Of a stretch of 21,893 nucleotides of DNA, positions 16,071-21,893 are shown one piece after another. The position numbers were made by a program, and so were the translations under genes. Each line of letters starts with the position of its first letter. The stretch's first letter is position 1. This DNA comes from an uncultured bacterium. GTDB lineage: Bacteria > Bacteroidota > Ignavibacteria > Kapaibacteriales > UBA2268. Where the stretch lies: positions 1 to 21,893 of the forward strand of contig CALLXS010000056.1 in assembly GCA_937875295.1 (NCBI GenBank), read 5' to 3'. The notes beneath the pieces were generated by a model that saw only the letters and a list, made by a program, of their open reading frames with translations, made no database searches and was not told the origin of the DNA.

Positions 16071-16514
16071 TTAAAGCTGTTTTAAAATAAAATGTGGTAA
16101 AAAGCTACCAGCATATAAAATTGTCCAAAATACACCAAATTTATAATTATATAATTTATTACCTATATTGAAAATTATTAATAATGAAATAATTCCAATA
16201 ATAGCATTTGGGAATCTTGCTGCAAATTCATTTATCCCAAATATTTTCATTGATACTACTTGCATCCAAATAAAAAAAGGTGGTTTTTCGTGAAATGCTT
16301 TGAAATCAATTCTTACAGTAGAATAATCACCGGAAACGATCATCTCTCTAGCTGATTCAGCAAAATTAATTTCATCCCAATCAAACAAATGTACATTTCC
16401 AATAAAAGGAATAAACAAAATTGCAGAAAAGAATATAATCAATAAACGGATTTTCCATACTTTGGATGAATCCGCTTGTTGATTATTTAATTGAATTGAA
16501 TCAGCTATTTGCAT
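16071..16514 (-). CDS. GT39/ArnT-like glycosyltransferase, N-terminal part
   Basis: These 147 codons hold the N-terminal part of a PMT_2/ArnT-type enzyme. After a cytoplasmic lead and the first membrane helix (about 22-39) comes the first periplasmic loop with FDWDEINFAESAREM, where Asp47-Glu48 are the conserved acidic residues used in catalysis. FHEKPPFFIWMQ at about 74-85 and the next helices follow. The frame ends with PHFILKQL and a TAA at 16071-16073, exactly where family members continue with a YFKSGIIDP-like stretch. The start ATG overlaps the pyrD stop in TAATG, so translation is probably coupled. The break may be a real mutation, a sequencing error or programmed frameshifting. Confidence 0.75.
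   Translation of the reverse strand: MQIADSIQLNNQQADSSKVWKIRLLIIFFSAILFIPFIGNVHLFDWDEINFAESAREMIVSGDYSTVRIDFKAFHEKPPFFIWMQVVSMKIFGINEFAARFPNAIIGIISLLIIFNIGNKLYNYKFGVFWTILYAGSFLPHFILKQL
16080..16086 (-). other. Frame junction with a slippery-type heptamer
   Basis: On the minus strand this reads T TTA AAA in the zero frame, the X XXY YYZ pattern of -1 ribosomal slippery sites. A slip here changes the read from ILKQL-stop to ILKTALIDP, which rejoins the family sequence. The site lies next to two runs of four identical bases (16084-16087 and 16089-16092 on the plus strand), so loss of one base is an equally simple explanation. A weak downstream stem (CCTAC with GTAGG, 19-nt loop) begins about 14 nt after the heptamer, further than is usual for a stimulatory structure. 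Confidence 0.5.
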
Positions 16515-17635
16515 TATTCAAACATTCTTAAATAAATATCGTTACCATATTTTGCGAATGCTTCGAAATACCCTGTATACCATTGATTTAGGCTTACGCC
16601 AATTTCTTCCGAAGCTTTAATATCTTCATAATCCTGTATCCCACCAGTTCGAATAATATGAAATTCTGTCTTTAAATCTTTTTGTTTTATAATATCAGCA
16701 GCAACTTTACATAAATTATATGATTTATTTTTTAGTACAGAACCGCTTACCCCACCTCCAAAATTTTCAGTAAAATAATCAAAGGCTTTTTTATCTTTCG
16801 GATTTAAAATCGATTTTACATATTTATAATCAGTGGAAGTATTACCGAAATTTACACCATCAAATCCTAAATCTATTAAAATTTTAATTAATTCAGGAAT
16901 TAATTCTAAATCAGTATCATTGGAAAATTTTACAATAATAGGTAAATTTTTCTCTCTAATTTTTAAGAAATTCGTTGAAATAGCTTCCAATCTATCAATT
17001 AAATATTGATCTAAGCCATTGCCTGCATCTTTTCCGCTTTGATGTTGCACATTTGGGCAACTTTCATTTACTTCAATGAAATCAGCTTGAGTCTTTTGGA
17101 AGAGTTTTAATCCATCTAATAGCCCATTTATAGCAACTTTACCTTCATCTTCAGGAGTAATACTAATGCTTGCACCAATTGGGCAACCATCTTTTTTAAC
17201 AATACTTTGCACTCTTCTTGCTAAATCAACATGCCCATAATTTGGTAACCCCATCCAATTTGAAGCAGATTCTGATTTCGGATATGAAATAAATGGGTGA
17301 ACTACTTTGTCTTTACGATTTCCTGAGCGATACCCTGCTGTGCTAGTGCCACACAAAAAAGCTCCAGCACCTTGCTTTTGCACAGTTACATATCCATCAC
17401 CATATTTAAACATTCCTGCAGCATTAAATAACGGTGATTTAAATTTAATATCCCATAATGTTTTTGCATAACTTTCTGGAATTTCAGCTCTCCCATCTAT
17501 AGGTTCAGATGCAAGCATATTCAAAAATACTTTTCTTCCTCGAGAATAAATAAAAGTCCCTGCTTTTGGAAATCTTTCGACAATAAATGGTCTGAGATTA
17601 TGGTCAAATTTAGCTAATATTTCTAAAAAATTCAT
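16514..17635 (-). CDS. pyrD: Dihydroorotate dehydrogenase-like FMN protein
   Basis: This 373-residue TIM-barrel flavoprotein is likely to oxidise dihydroorotate to orotate in pyrimidine synthesis. An N-terminal segment of about 60 residues, like the membrane-associated extension of class 2 enzymes, precedes LWDIKFKSPLFNAAGMFKYG (60-79). Class 2-like blocks follow: GTSTAGYRSGN (96-106), SNWMGLPNYG (125-134) and GASISI. The active-site segment is EVNESCPNV with Cys193, the Cys base typical of class 1, where class 2 has Ser. VKFSNDTD, GVNFGNTSTDY, GGGVSGSVLKNKS and RTGGIQDYED complete the FMN site. The sequence is divergent, so another dihydropyrimidine-type substrate cannot be excluded. The stop overlaps the next gene in TAATG, and no promoter word is seen upstream. 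Confidence 0.8.
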   Translation of the reverse strand: MNFLEILAKFDHNLRPFIVERFPKAGTFIYSRGRKVFLNMLASEPIDGRAEIPESYAKTLWDIKFKSPLFNAAGMFKYGDGYVTVQKQGAGAFLCGTSTAGYRSGNRKDKVVHPFISYPKSESASNWMGLPNYGHVDLARRVQSIVKKDGCPIGASISITPEDEGKVAINGLLDGLKLFQKTQADFIEVNESCPNVQHQSGKDAGNGLDQYLIDRLEAISTNFLKIREKNLPIIVKFSNDTDLELIPELIKILIDLGFDGVNFGNTSTDYKYVKSILNPKDKKAFDYFTENFGGGVSGSVLKNKSYNLCKVAADIIKQKDLKTEFHIIRTGGIQDYEDIKASEEIGVSLNQWYTGYFEAFAKYGNDIYLRMFE

Positions 17636-17688
17636 TTTTATTTTTGTTATTATAGTTAATTCAGTAGTTTAATCAAGAAAAGAATTTA

Positions 17689-18315
17689 TTAATATTGAAT
17701 AGTGGATATTATGGACTTAAAAATATTATCTATTTCTTCTTCAGTTGGTAATTGCTTTGCTCTAAATGTCATAGGAATTAGTGAAAATTCGTAATAAGTC
17801 CCTGAATTTGAAACAAATACAGCAGACCTACAATTTTCTGTACTATTTGGTGCAATATACATATATTGACCAAATTCCAATGGACCTAAGGCTACTTTTG
17901 TTGTATTTCCTACTTTTTTAATACTTCCAGCTGATTTATTTAATTTCTTTTCATAAAATATTCTAGCTAACCCAATTACTCCTTCTCTTCTCACAATATT
18001 CACAGAATTATCATTAGGAAGTAATTTAGTAAATACAGCACTTAAGGTGTAATCTTTATTTACAGCGACAGCAATTACATCGGCAGAAGTCTCATTTAAG
18101 ATATTAACAAAAAACCAATCTTGCGGAAGAAAGGCAATCATATCGCCATCGACAGAGCGTACAATTTCATCGCTCATTGCAATTGTAGGCTTAGGGCTAA
18201 GAGTAATTACTTGTTTTTCATTAGATTCTTCATAAACATCAGTATTTTTCACAACAATACATGAAGAAATAATTATTGATGCAATAAGTAAGAATAGACT
18301 ATTTATTATTTTCAT
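17689..18315 (-). CDS. Lipoprotein of unknown function
   Basis: This 208-residue protein has a lipoprotein signal at 1-19 (hydrophobic core, then ISSC with Cys19 as the lipidated residue). The mature protein resembles soluble alpha/beta lipoproteins. RSVDGDMIAFLPQDWFFVNI (about 53-72) is followed by DVIAVAVNKDYTLSAVFTKL, a central helical part (REGVIGLARIFYEKKLNK) and a C-terminal part containing EFGQYMYIAP and SNSGTYYEFSLIPMTFRAKQ. I recognise no named domain. The gene is preceded by the best promoter of the window and is followed 53 nt later by pyrD. Confidence 0.75.
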   Translation of the reverse strand: MKIINSLFLLIASIIISSCIVVKNTDVYEESNEKQVITLSPKPTIAMSDEIVRSVDGDMIAFLPQDWFFVNILNETSADVIAVAVNKDYTLSAVFTKLLPNDNSVNIVRREGVIGLARIFYEKKLNKSAGSIKKVGNTTKVALGPLEFGQYMYIAPNSTENCRSAVFVSNSGTYYEFSLIPMTFRAKQLPTEEEIDNIFKSIISTIQY

Positions 18316-18370
18316 TAACTTTAAATATAATTATATTATTTTCAATAATAATTTGAAATAATTTAAACTG

Positions 18371-18402
18371 CAAAATTAATTAATTTATATGTATAAGTCA
18401 AA
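18371..18402 (-). promoter_or_regulatory. Promoter of the lipoprotein gene (-33 and -7 elements)
   Basis: On the minus strand TTTG (18399-18402) is followed after 20 nt by TAATTTTG (18371-18378). This fits the Bacteroidota primary-sigma pattern of TTTG at -33 and TAnnTTTG at -7. The ATG is 56 nt downstream of the -7 word. It is the only site here with both elements at normal spacing. Confidence 0.6.
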
Positions 18403-18411
18403 ATATCATAA

Positions 18412-18437
18412 TAATATTTTTCTCTATTCAAATATTA
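18412..18437 (-). terminator. Possible hairpin after comEC
   Basis: The arms TAATATTT and AAATATTA pair over 8 bp around a 10-nt loop, and the first arm begins in the comEC stop codon. All pairs are A-T, so stability is low and termination here is uncertain. The 97 bases to the next ATG also hold the lipoprotein promoter and nothing else I can support. Confidence 0.3.
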
Positions 18438-20360
18438 ATGCGTATCTAAATTTATATATTTCGCAAAATCTGTATTTAGTTTAAATAACTTTTCTATGCT
18501 CTTTTGATCACGTTTCCCTAATATTTGAATATTTACTTTTTTGTTTTTCTGTAATTCTTGAACCGTAGCAAGTCCGAGAGGACCAGTAATACCTACTGTA
18601 ATATTCTGCTTTTTAATACTCAAATATTCTATAACTTTATTTAGAGGATATGGTTTATTTATTATCTTTCTATCAGCAATGTAAAAATATGTTTCATCTT
18701 CAGATAGAGGTATTTCTGCTATTACAACTTGTTTTAGAGGATATATTTTTACATTAGAGGGATTCTCATAATTTTTTACAATTACGAAAATTAAAATAAT
18801 CGCAACTACTGAAACAACACTACGAAAAATGTATTTTTGGCTCGAATTAGAAATAAATAAGTATATAATTACAGAAGAAATTAAAAGTGAGATTACAATT
18901 TCATAATTATCAATAAATGGAATATGAATTTGTATCCAATTAGCACCTTCATTTATCTTTAATGCAAGATAAAGCAATGCATCTACTGAAGTTGCATAAA
19001 ATGAACCTATTGGGAAATAAATAACTGATAATATCAAACTTATAATTGCAAAAACCATTATTAGACTAAATAAAGGTATTATTATTAAATTAGCTAAAGG
19101 GGATACAATTGAATAGACCTTAAAGTAACTCGCAACAAGTGGAGAAACAAGAATCGAAGTGGCAAGAGTAATAGCAATTGAATTAATAATTCTCTTTATA
19201 ATTATTGATTTTGGATAAAAGAAAATTCTCTGTAAATTATTATTTAATATTGGATATAGCAATGTAATGCCTAATAAAGATAATGCTGACATTTGAAAAG
19301 AAGGAGTATAAATCATCAATGGATCTACAAAGATCATCAGCATAAGAGCAAGGGATAATATATTTAACATATTAGGCCTGCGTTCCATAGCATATACAAA
19401 ATATACAAAGACAGCCATTATCCCAGCTCTCACAACCGAAGGACTAAAACCAGTTACTGCAATATATGCCAAAATAAGCACAAAAAAAATTGCAAATTTG
19501 ATTTTTCTATTTTCAAAAGCATTTAGAAATAAAATGATAATTGAAGATATAATTCCCACGTGCAATCCGCTGACGGCAAGTACATGAGCTGTGCCAGTAT
19601 TTGAAAAAGTAGTTTTAGTCTCTTCTGTAAGTTCACTTTTGTTTCCAATTATTAAGGCTTTTAAAATAGGAGTATAAGATTCATAGAATAGTTTATCAAT
19701 CTGATTCGAGACTTTTTCATTTATGTCTTTTGTATAATATAATAAGTTCTTAGAGTTGTTTCGAATATTTATTTTGTTAATATTTGATTTAGCAAACCAT
19801 TGAATTTCGTTATATTTTGCATAAAATATTCCATCAAAATCATTTGGTAAGACTTTTTTCTGAGGTGGAGATATTTTTAAATCAGCAATAATTTCATTTC
19901 CAATATTAAAAAATATTTTTTCATTTGCTTTTTTAGATATAGTAATCATGACATTACTATTTTTTATTTCTGATAATTCGGCGGATTTAATATTTCCACG
20001 AGCAATAATAGAGGCAAAAGTATCTTTTTCAGAAATTATTTTCTCGACTTTTCCTATAAAAACAGCTGGAACATCTTGCATTACAAAGTCAATTTGAGGA
20101 GAATTACTTAAACTAATTCTAAAAAGAAGAAGAATTGCAGAAGCTAAAGCAATAAGAATATATAAAATAGCTTTTTTAATTTTAAAAGCTAATGCTAATA
20201 TTACAACTATAATGCTAATTACTACATAATAAATATTAACTTCAAAGTAGGAAAAAATAAAAATGAAAAATAAAAGTAATAATAGAAATTTGAACGCAGG
20301 ATAATGCGAAAAATTGAATTTATTATCTTTTATCTGGAGATCATTTATATCATTTTTCAT
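18435..20360 (-). CDS. comEC: ComEC/Rec2-family DNA uptake channel protein, no metallo-beta-lactamase domain
   Basis: This 641-residue membrane protein belongs to the ComEC/Rec2 family, which carries single-stranded DNA across the inner membrane during natural transformation. Three hydrophobic helices (about 23-83) precede a DUF4131/OB-like periplasmic domain (about 95-200). The Competence domain (about 230-500) has GTAHVLAVSGLHVGI (256-270), GFSPSVVRAGIMAVF (304-318) and SFQMSALSLLG (354-364), all strongly diagnostic. The last 100 residues form a small soluble domain without the HxHxDH metal motif of full-length ComEC, which agrees with the shorter Bacteroidota forms. It is preceded 38 nt upstream by a small unknown gene and followed by a weak hairpin. 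Other competence genes are not present in the window. Confidence 0.9.
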   Translation of the reverse strand: MKNDINDLQIKDNKFNFSHYPAFKFLLLLLFFIFIFSYFEVNIYYVVISIIVVILALAFKIKKAILYILIALASAILLLFRISLSNSPQIDFVMQDVPAVFIGKVEKIISEKDTFASIIARGNIKSAELSEIKNSNVMITISKKANEKIFFNIGNEIIADLKISPPQKKVLPNDFDGIFYAKYNEIQWFAKSNINKINIRNNSKNLLYYTKDINEKVSNQIDKLFYESYTPILKALIIGNKSELTEETKTTFSNTGTAHVLAVSGLHVGIISSIIILFLNAFENRKIKFAIFFVLILAYIAVTGFSPSVVRAGIMAVFVYFVYAMERRPNMLNILSLALMLMIFVDPLMIYTPSFQMSALSLLGITLLYPILNNNLQRIFFYPKSIIIKRIINSIAITLATSILVSPLVASYFKVYSIVSPLANLIIIPLFSLIMVFAIISLILSVIYFPIGSFYATSVDALLYLALKINEGANWIQIHIPFIDNYEIVISLLISSVIIYLFISNSSQKYIFRSVVSVVAIILIFVIVKNYENPSNVKIYPLKQVVIAEIPLSEDETYFYIADRKIINKPYPLNKVIEYLSIKKQNITVGITGPLGLATVQELQKNKKVNIQILGKRDQKSIEKLFKLNTDFAKYINLDTH

Positions 20361-20398
20361 TTCAACTAAACAAAAAAAAATATTATTCTTGCAAATAA

Positions 20399-20827
20399 TT
20401 AATATTGACTCATTCTTTTCTTAAGTTCTTTGCAAAACTCAGAATTAATCAATGATAATTGAGGATAATCTCCCTTAGTATCAAGCAAAATATAGTTATA
20501 CTTATCAATTATATGCTTATTCTTTGATTTTGATTTATTTTTGAAAAATGATATTAATGTAGGACTATAGATATTTAGTTCAAAAGTTTCAAGCCCATTT
20601 ATTGATGAACTCATTTGTTTTATAGTATCACTTAAAGATTGAGCAATAACCTTTTGCACATTGAGTTCATCGTAATCGAAATAAATTATCCCTTTAGGAA
20701 TATTTGATAAATTTATTCTATCAATTGGAATATCCATAATTGAATAATTCATTGGGTAGTAAGCACTTATTGATATTTCTTTTTTAGCATTTGTTATGTT
20801 ATCATAAAAGACAATTAATTTATTCAC
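20399..20827 (-). CDS. Small unknown protein between cvfB and comEC
   Basis: This 142-residue soluble protein has no signal peptide or membrane segment. I do not recognise it. The pattern of short beta strands (LIVFYDN, KGIIYFDYDE, ETFELNIYSP, YNYILLDTKG) separated by helices suggests a small alpha/beta fold. The C-terminus is basic (KELKKRMSQY). The start overlaps the end of the CvfB-like gene by 8 nt, which supports it as a real, coupled gene. The overlap and the 38-nt gap to comEC suggest a shared transcript. Confidence 0.65.
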   Translation of the reverse strand: MNKLIVFYDNITNAKKEISISAYYPMNYSIMDIPIDRINLSNIPKGIIYFDYDELNVQKVIAQSLSDTIKQMSSSINGLETFELNIYSPTLISFFKNKSKSKNKHIIDKYNYILLDTKGDYPQLSLINSEFCKELKKRMSQY

Positions 20828-21668
20828 TATTGACTCCCATAATTAATTCAATTCTATTTTCATATATATTAATTATTTTATTCTTAAATAATTTGCCAAC
20901 TGCCATTTTATATGTTCTTTTGCTTTCACCAAATAAACTATAAATTAAATCAGGATCAGATTTATCATTACAATATATAACACCACCTTTTGATTTAATT
21001 ATATCTAATATTTTTTGAGAGACATCATCAATTTTCTCATAACCCTGCTTCTGCATTGATAAATCAATTTTTCCATCTTCTCTAATTTTTTTGATATAGC
21101 CCTTAATTTGCTCACCAATATTTAAATCTGCAAGTAACTCATTATAAAATAATATACCTGAATATTTATTATTAATAATTGCATTAAATCCTAAATCTGA
21201 TTCTTTATAAATCAATAAATCTACTTCTTGATTATATTCAAGATTTTGAGGATCATTATCAATAAATTTGTCCAATTTAGCACTAGCTACAATTCTTTTG
21301 TCTCGCTCATCTATGTATATATAAACAACGGAGTAATTTCCACGCAACAATTTAATTCTTTGCTCATTTATTGGAACAAATAAATCTTTTTCTAATCCCC
21401 AATCCAGAAAAGCTCCAATTCCAGTTGTAGAAACTACTTTAAGATAAGCAAAATCTCCCACATTGGCTTTTGGTTTAATAGTTGTTGCAATAGGTCTATC
21501 TTCAGAATCATAATACAAAAAGACATTTATCTCGTCTCCAATATCTTTAGTATTTTTTACATATTTCTGAGGTAATAATATTTCTCCTGCTTCTTCTCCA
21601 TCTAAATACAATCCAAAATCAACTTTTTTTACGACCTTGAGCTTATTAAATTTACCAAATTCTATCAC
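20820..21668 (-). CDS. CvfB-like S1-domain RNA-binding protein
   Basis: This 282-residue protein has the CvfB/YitL layout of S1-like beta-barrel modules followed by a winged-helix end. The first module (about 3-62) contains VVKKVDFGLYLDGEEAGEIL and LLPQKYV, the family hallmark. The second (about 69-135) has VGDFAYLKVVSTTGIGAFLDWGLEKDLFVP. The third (about 140-205) has DLGFNAIINNKYSGILFYNE and KIREDGKIDLSMQ. The C-terminal part (about 215-275) has SQKILDIIKSKGGVI and FGESKRTYKMAVGKLFKNK, the winged-helix region. CvfB proteins bind RNA and affect expression post-transcriptionally in Gram-positive bacteria; the role in this group is not established. Confidence 0.88.
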   Translation of the reverse strand: MIEFGKFNKLKVVKKVDFGLYLDGEEAGEILLPQKYVKNTKDIGDEINVFLYYDSEDRPIATTIKPKANVGDFAYLKVVSTTGIGAFLDWGLEKDLFVPINEQRIKLLRGNYSVVYIYIDERDKRIVASAKLDKFIDNDPQNLEYNQEVDLLIYKESDLGFNAIINNKYSGILFYNELLADLNIGEQIKGYIKKIREDGKIDLSMQKQGYEKIDDVSQKILDIIKSKGGVIYCNDKSDPDLIYSLFGESKRTYKMAVGKLFKNKIINIYENRIELIMGVNSE

Positions 21669-21696
21669 ATGAATCTTTCATAATTCTATAAATAAT

Positions 21697-21893
21697 TTAT
21701 TTATTATATATAAATAAATTTTGGTTTACTTTTACCAGTTCCTTAAACTTTAAAGCAATAAAAAGTTCTTCCGCTTTTACAATATCTTCACAATAAACAT
21801 TTACTGCACTTTCAGATACCACTTTTCCGTTTTCATAGGTTTTGTTTTTATTTACAATTATATTTGTAATTCCTTTTTCTTCCAATCTCTGCC
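21697..21893 (-). CDS. C-terminal end of an unidentified gene, start beyond window
   Basis: The frame is open from the right edge to a TAA at 21697-21699 and encodes about 65 residues (QRLEEKGITNIIVNKN at the start, ALKFKELVKVNQNLFIYNK at the end). A TTG inside it at 21885 could be read as a start, but the open frame continues to the window edge without a stop, so a longer protein is more likely. I cannot name the family. The end KAEELFIALKFKELVKVNQN faintly resembles CYTH-type adenylate cyclase or triphosphatase sequence, not enough for a call. It ends 28 nt before the CvfB-like gene, suggesting a shared transcript. Confidence 0.55.
   Translation of the reverse strand, partial: QRLEEKGITNIIVNKNKTYENGKVVSESAVNVYCEDIVKAEELFIALKFKELVKVNQNLFIYNK

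Noticed and set aside
21697..21885. Complete 62-codon gene starting at a TTG
   Set aside because: The frame remains open to the window edge with no stop upstream of the TTG, so a truncated longer gene is the simpler reading.
1..21893. tRNA, rRNA, CRISPR array, insertion sequence or prophage genes
   Set aside because: Nearly all sequence is occupied by identified coding regions, the gaps are under about 120 bases, and none showed tRNA-like arms, regularly spaced repeats or transposase and phage motifs.

Overview
The window is strongly AT-rich. Every gene that can be supported lies on the minus strand, so transcription runs from high to low coordinates. The likely source is a member of the Bacteroidota or the wider FCB group (Bacteroidota, Chlorobiota, Ignavibacteriota and relatives). 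Three observations point there: an alternative complex III (act) operon, an OmpA-type protein with the TPR / PD40 propeller / regulatory-domain / OmpA layout of PorE, and intergenic promoter words of the TAnnTTTG type used by the Bacteroidota primary sigma factor. Shine-Dalgarno-like sites are not evident. The organism very probably respires with a quinol-oxidising alternative complex III.

Layout in transcription order (right to left). At 21893-18435 are the end of an unidentified gene, a CvfB-like S1 RNA-binding protein, a small unknown protein and a ComEC/Rec2 channel protein without a metallo-beta-lactamase domain. At 18315-17689 is a lipoprotein with its own well-formed promoter. At 17635-13320 are a divergent dihydroorotate dehydrogenase, a GT39/ArnT-like membrane glycosyltransferase broken by one frame change, and a polyprenyl-phosphate sugar phosphotransferase. 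At 13270-12560 is a polyprenol-phosphate mannosyltransferase, followed by the PorE-like protein at 12547-10490. These genes look like envelope glycan and surface functions. Polyprenyl-P-mannose from the GT2 enzyme is a plausible donor for the GT39 enzyme.

At 10414-7535 are three short transcription units: a DUF2807 (head GIN) secreted protein, an extended SDR epimerase/dehydratase and an RluA-family pseudouridine synthase. Each is preceded by a TAnnTTTG word, and inverted repeats lie between them.

At 7436-1220 is the complete actABCDEF set: pentaheme cytochrome ActA, iron-sulfur protein ActB, NrfD-type ActC, ActD, monoheme ActE and ActF. The genes are 1 to 28 nt apart or overlap. ActB is unusual: all four Fe-S cluster motifs are present, but the molybdopterin-enzyme-like N-terminal domain is much shorter than usual. 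Instead of the cytochrome oxidase genes often found downstream of act operons, the next gene overlaps actF by 14 nt and encodes an unrecognised membrane protein with a coiled coil that runs off the left edge.

No tRNA, rRNA, CRISPR array, insertion sequence or gene-free stretch above 300 bases was found.
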